Source: JAGVNX01 sp035290965 (GTDB lineage: Archaea; Iainarchaeota; Iainarchaeia; Iainarchaeales; GCA-2688035). From it: DNA of 64,000 nt. The stretch's first letter is position 1, and each line of letters begins with the position of its first letter. The position numbers and the translations under genes were made by a program. Below the pieces are notes generated by a model. It was not told the origin of the DNA, did not search any database, and worked only from the letters and a program-made list of their open reading frames with translations. The DNA lies in contig DATDTD010000071.1 in NCBI GenBank assembly GCA_035290965.1, positions 62,001 through 126,000 of the forward strand, given 5' to 3'. Of the stretch, positions 63,189-64,000 are shown piece by piece.

Positions 63189-64000
63189 TCATTGGCTTTT
63201 CCGCGCACGCTCGCGGATTAATTCCTTCAAATCATTGAACCTGCTCATGCTTTCAAGCTCCTGTTCCTCAATGACGGGAACCTGCGCAATTGTTTTTGCA
63301 TGAAATTCCTTTGCAAGAATAACAGGCCCAGAAGAAAAAACATGCATTGCCTGCCGCAGCTCTATTGCCTTCTTTTTTATTTCCTGTTTGTTTGCGCCTT
63401 TTGCAATTATCAGGCTTTCCTTTTTGGATGAAGAGGCCTTGAAAGGCGCGTGGGAAAAAACAGCAAGCTCTACCCCCAGCTCGCGGATTTTTTCAAGCGC
63501 AGAATCCTCAATCTGGTTTTCAAAAACATTTTTTTCAAGCGGGTTTTCACTGAACAAATCTATTTTTTTTATCAGGCTTGCCGCCAGCAAGTCCTCCAGA
63601 GCCTCGGCTTTCTGCAGTGAAATATTCGCGCCTTTTTCATACCGGTAAATCGACTCGGTTGTGGAATCAATTTTTTCCGCAAGTTCCTCCAAAGTAAGCC
63701 CGAGCTCTTTCCTTCTCTTTCTCAGCTTTTCGGAATCAAGCTCGACTATTTCCTTTCCCTTGAAGAATTTTACGCTTGGAAAATTTTCCTCGAGCATGTT
63801 TGCAAATCCCATGAAGCTGAGCACGTTCAGGGAATATCTTTCATAAACAGAATTTTCCTTCAGGGAAAAGGATTTGCTTTTTTCCCCCACAACAATTGCA
63901 ATTGCACTGAATACCGCTGCAATCTTTTTGAGTTCAAGCGCCTGTTCCTCGCGAAGCGCGTCGATATTGTTCAGGACTTTTATTACAAAAAGCAGGCCGT
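63189..64000 (-). CDS. COG1395-type HTH transcriptional regulator, N-terminus cut by window edge
   Basis: The frame is open to the window end (at least 270 residues); a GTG at 63890 is internal, since codons upstream read GLLFVIKVLNNIDALREEQA, which is the conserved N-terminal nuclease-like fold region of this archaeal family. Then follow a GEKSKSF...VYERYSLNVLS segment, and a Cro/XRE helix-turn-helix (LRKRRKELGLTLEELAEKI, TESIYRYEKGANIS). The C-terminal domain (ELGVELAVFSHAPFKASS, ANKQEIKKKAIEL) is typical of the family. Target unknown. Confidence 0.85.
   Translation of the reverse strand, partial: GLLFVIKVLNNIDALREEQALELKKIAAVFSAIAIVVGEKSKSFSLKENSVYERYSLNVLSFMGFANMLEENFPSVKFFKGKEIVELDSEKLRKRRKELGLTLEELAEKIDSTTESIYRYEKGANISLQKAEALEDLLAASLIKKIDLFSENPLEKNVFENQIEDSALEKIRELGVELAVFSHAPFKASSSKKESLIIAKGANKQEIKKKAIELRQAMHVFSSGPVILAKEFHAKTIAQVPVIEEQELESMSRFNDLKELIRERARKSQ

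Overview
The window reads as an archaeal chromosome. It has an archaeal ribosomal/transcription block (FtsZ, SecE, Spt5, L11, L1, L10, L12 of the P1 type), FEN1, a COG1395-type regulator, a COG1750-type Lon-like membrane protease, AT-rich TATA-like boxes 25-40 nt before starts, and strong GAGGTGAT-type ribosome binding sites often followed by TTG or GTG starts. Gene order and divergence fit a small-genome (DPANN-like, possibly Diapherotrites-like) archaeon; that placement is an inference. Unlike many such archaea it encodes almost all of de novo purine synthesis.

Region 1 (1-25 kb) is core metabolism: a CPA2 cation/proton antiporter cut by the window edge, cysS, then a purine/one-carbon block (purB, purC, purE, purSL, purQ, guaA, purM, glyA, guaB, folD, purN, purH, purA, purD, 5-formyl-THF cyclo-ligase). 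Together these convert phosphoribosylamine to AMP and GMP and supply 10-formyl-THF. PurF is not in the window. PurN and PurH are folate-dependent, bacterial-style enzymes. PurE carries a second, degenerate PurE copy.

Region 2 (25-38.7 kb) is sugar-nucleotide metabolism and chromosome/membrane functions. A ribbon-helix-helix DNA-binding domain fused to a degenerate sugar-phosphate nucleotidyltransferase is divergent from a UDP-glucose dehydrogenase, nucleotidyltransferase, 4-epimerase and UDP-xylose synthase cluster. A perfect inverted repeat lies between the two. Then follow a secreted Lon-like protease, an SMC protein whose centre carries a Rad50-like CxxC zinc hook instead of a hinge, membrane proteins and another nucleotidyltransferase.

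Region 3 (39.2-50.3 kb) is accessory. A 5.19-kb transposon (39185-44375) has perfect 17-bp terminal inverted repeats and perfect 11-bp flanking direct repeats. It carries a type IIG restriction-modification enzyme, a SWIM-finger DDE transposase and several tiny proteins. Next come secreted proteins, including a 1315-residue protein with a seven-repeat propeller and a HELGH metalloprotease motif.

Region 4 (50.5-59.3 kb) is the ribosomal block, split between rpl11 and rpl1 by a 4.5-kb island. The island encodes a winged-helix regulator and its truncated copy, an unrecognised protein, an HD hydrolase, and a protein joining a degenerate tyrosyl-tRNA-synthetase-like domain to a winged helix. Region 5 (59.4-64 kb) holds fen1, a basic protein paralogous to the one at 12.8 kb, an HD nucleotidase-like protein, a convergent RHH/PIN toxin-antitoxin-like pair, pcm and a COG1395-type regulator cut by the window end. 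No tRNA, rRNA or CRISPR array was seen.
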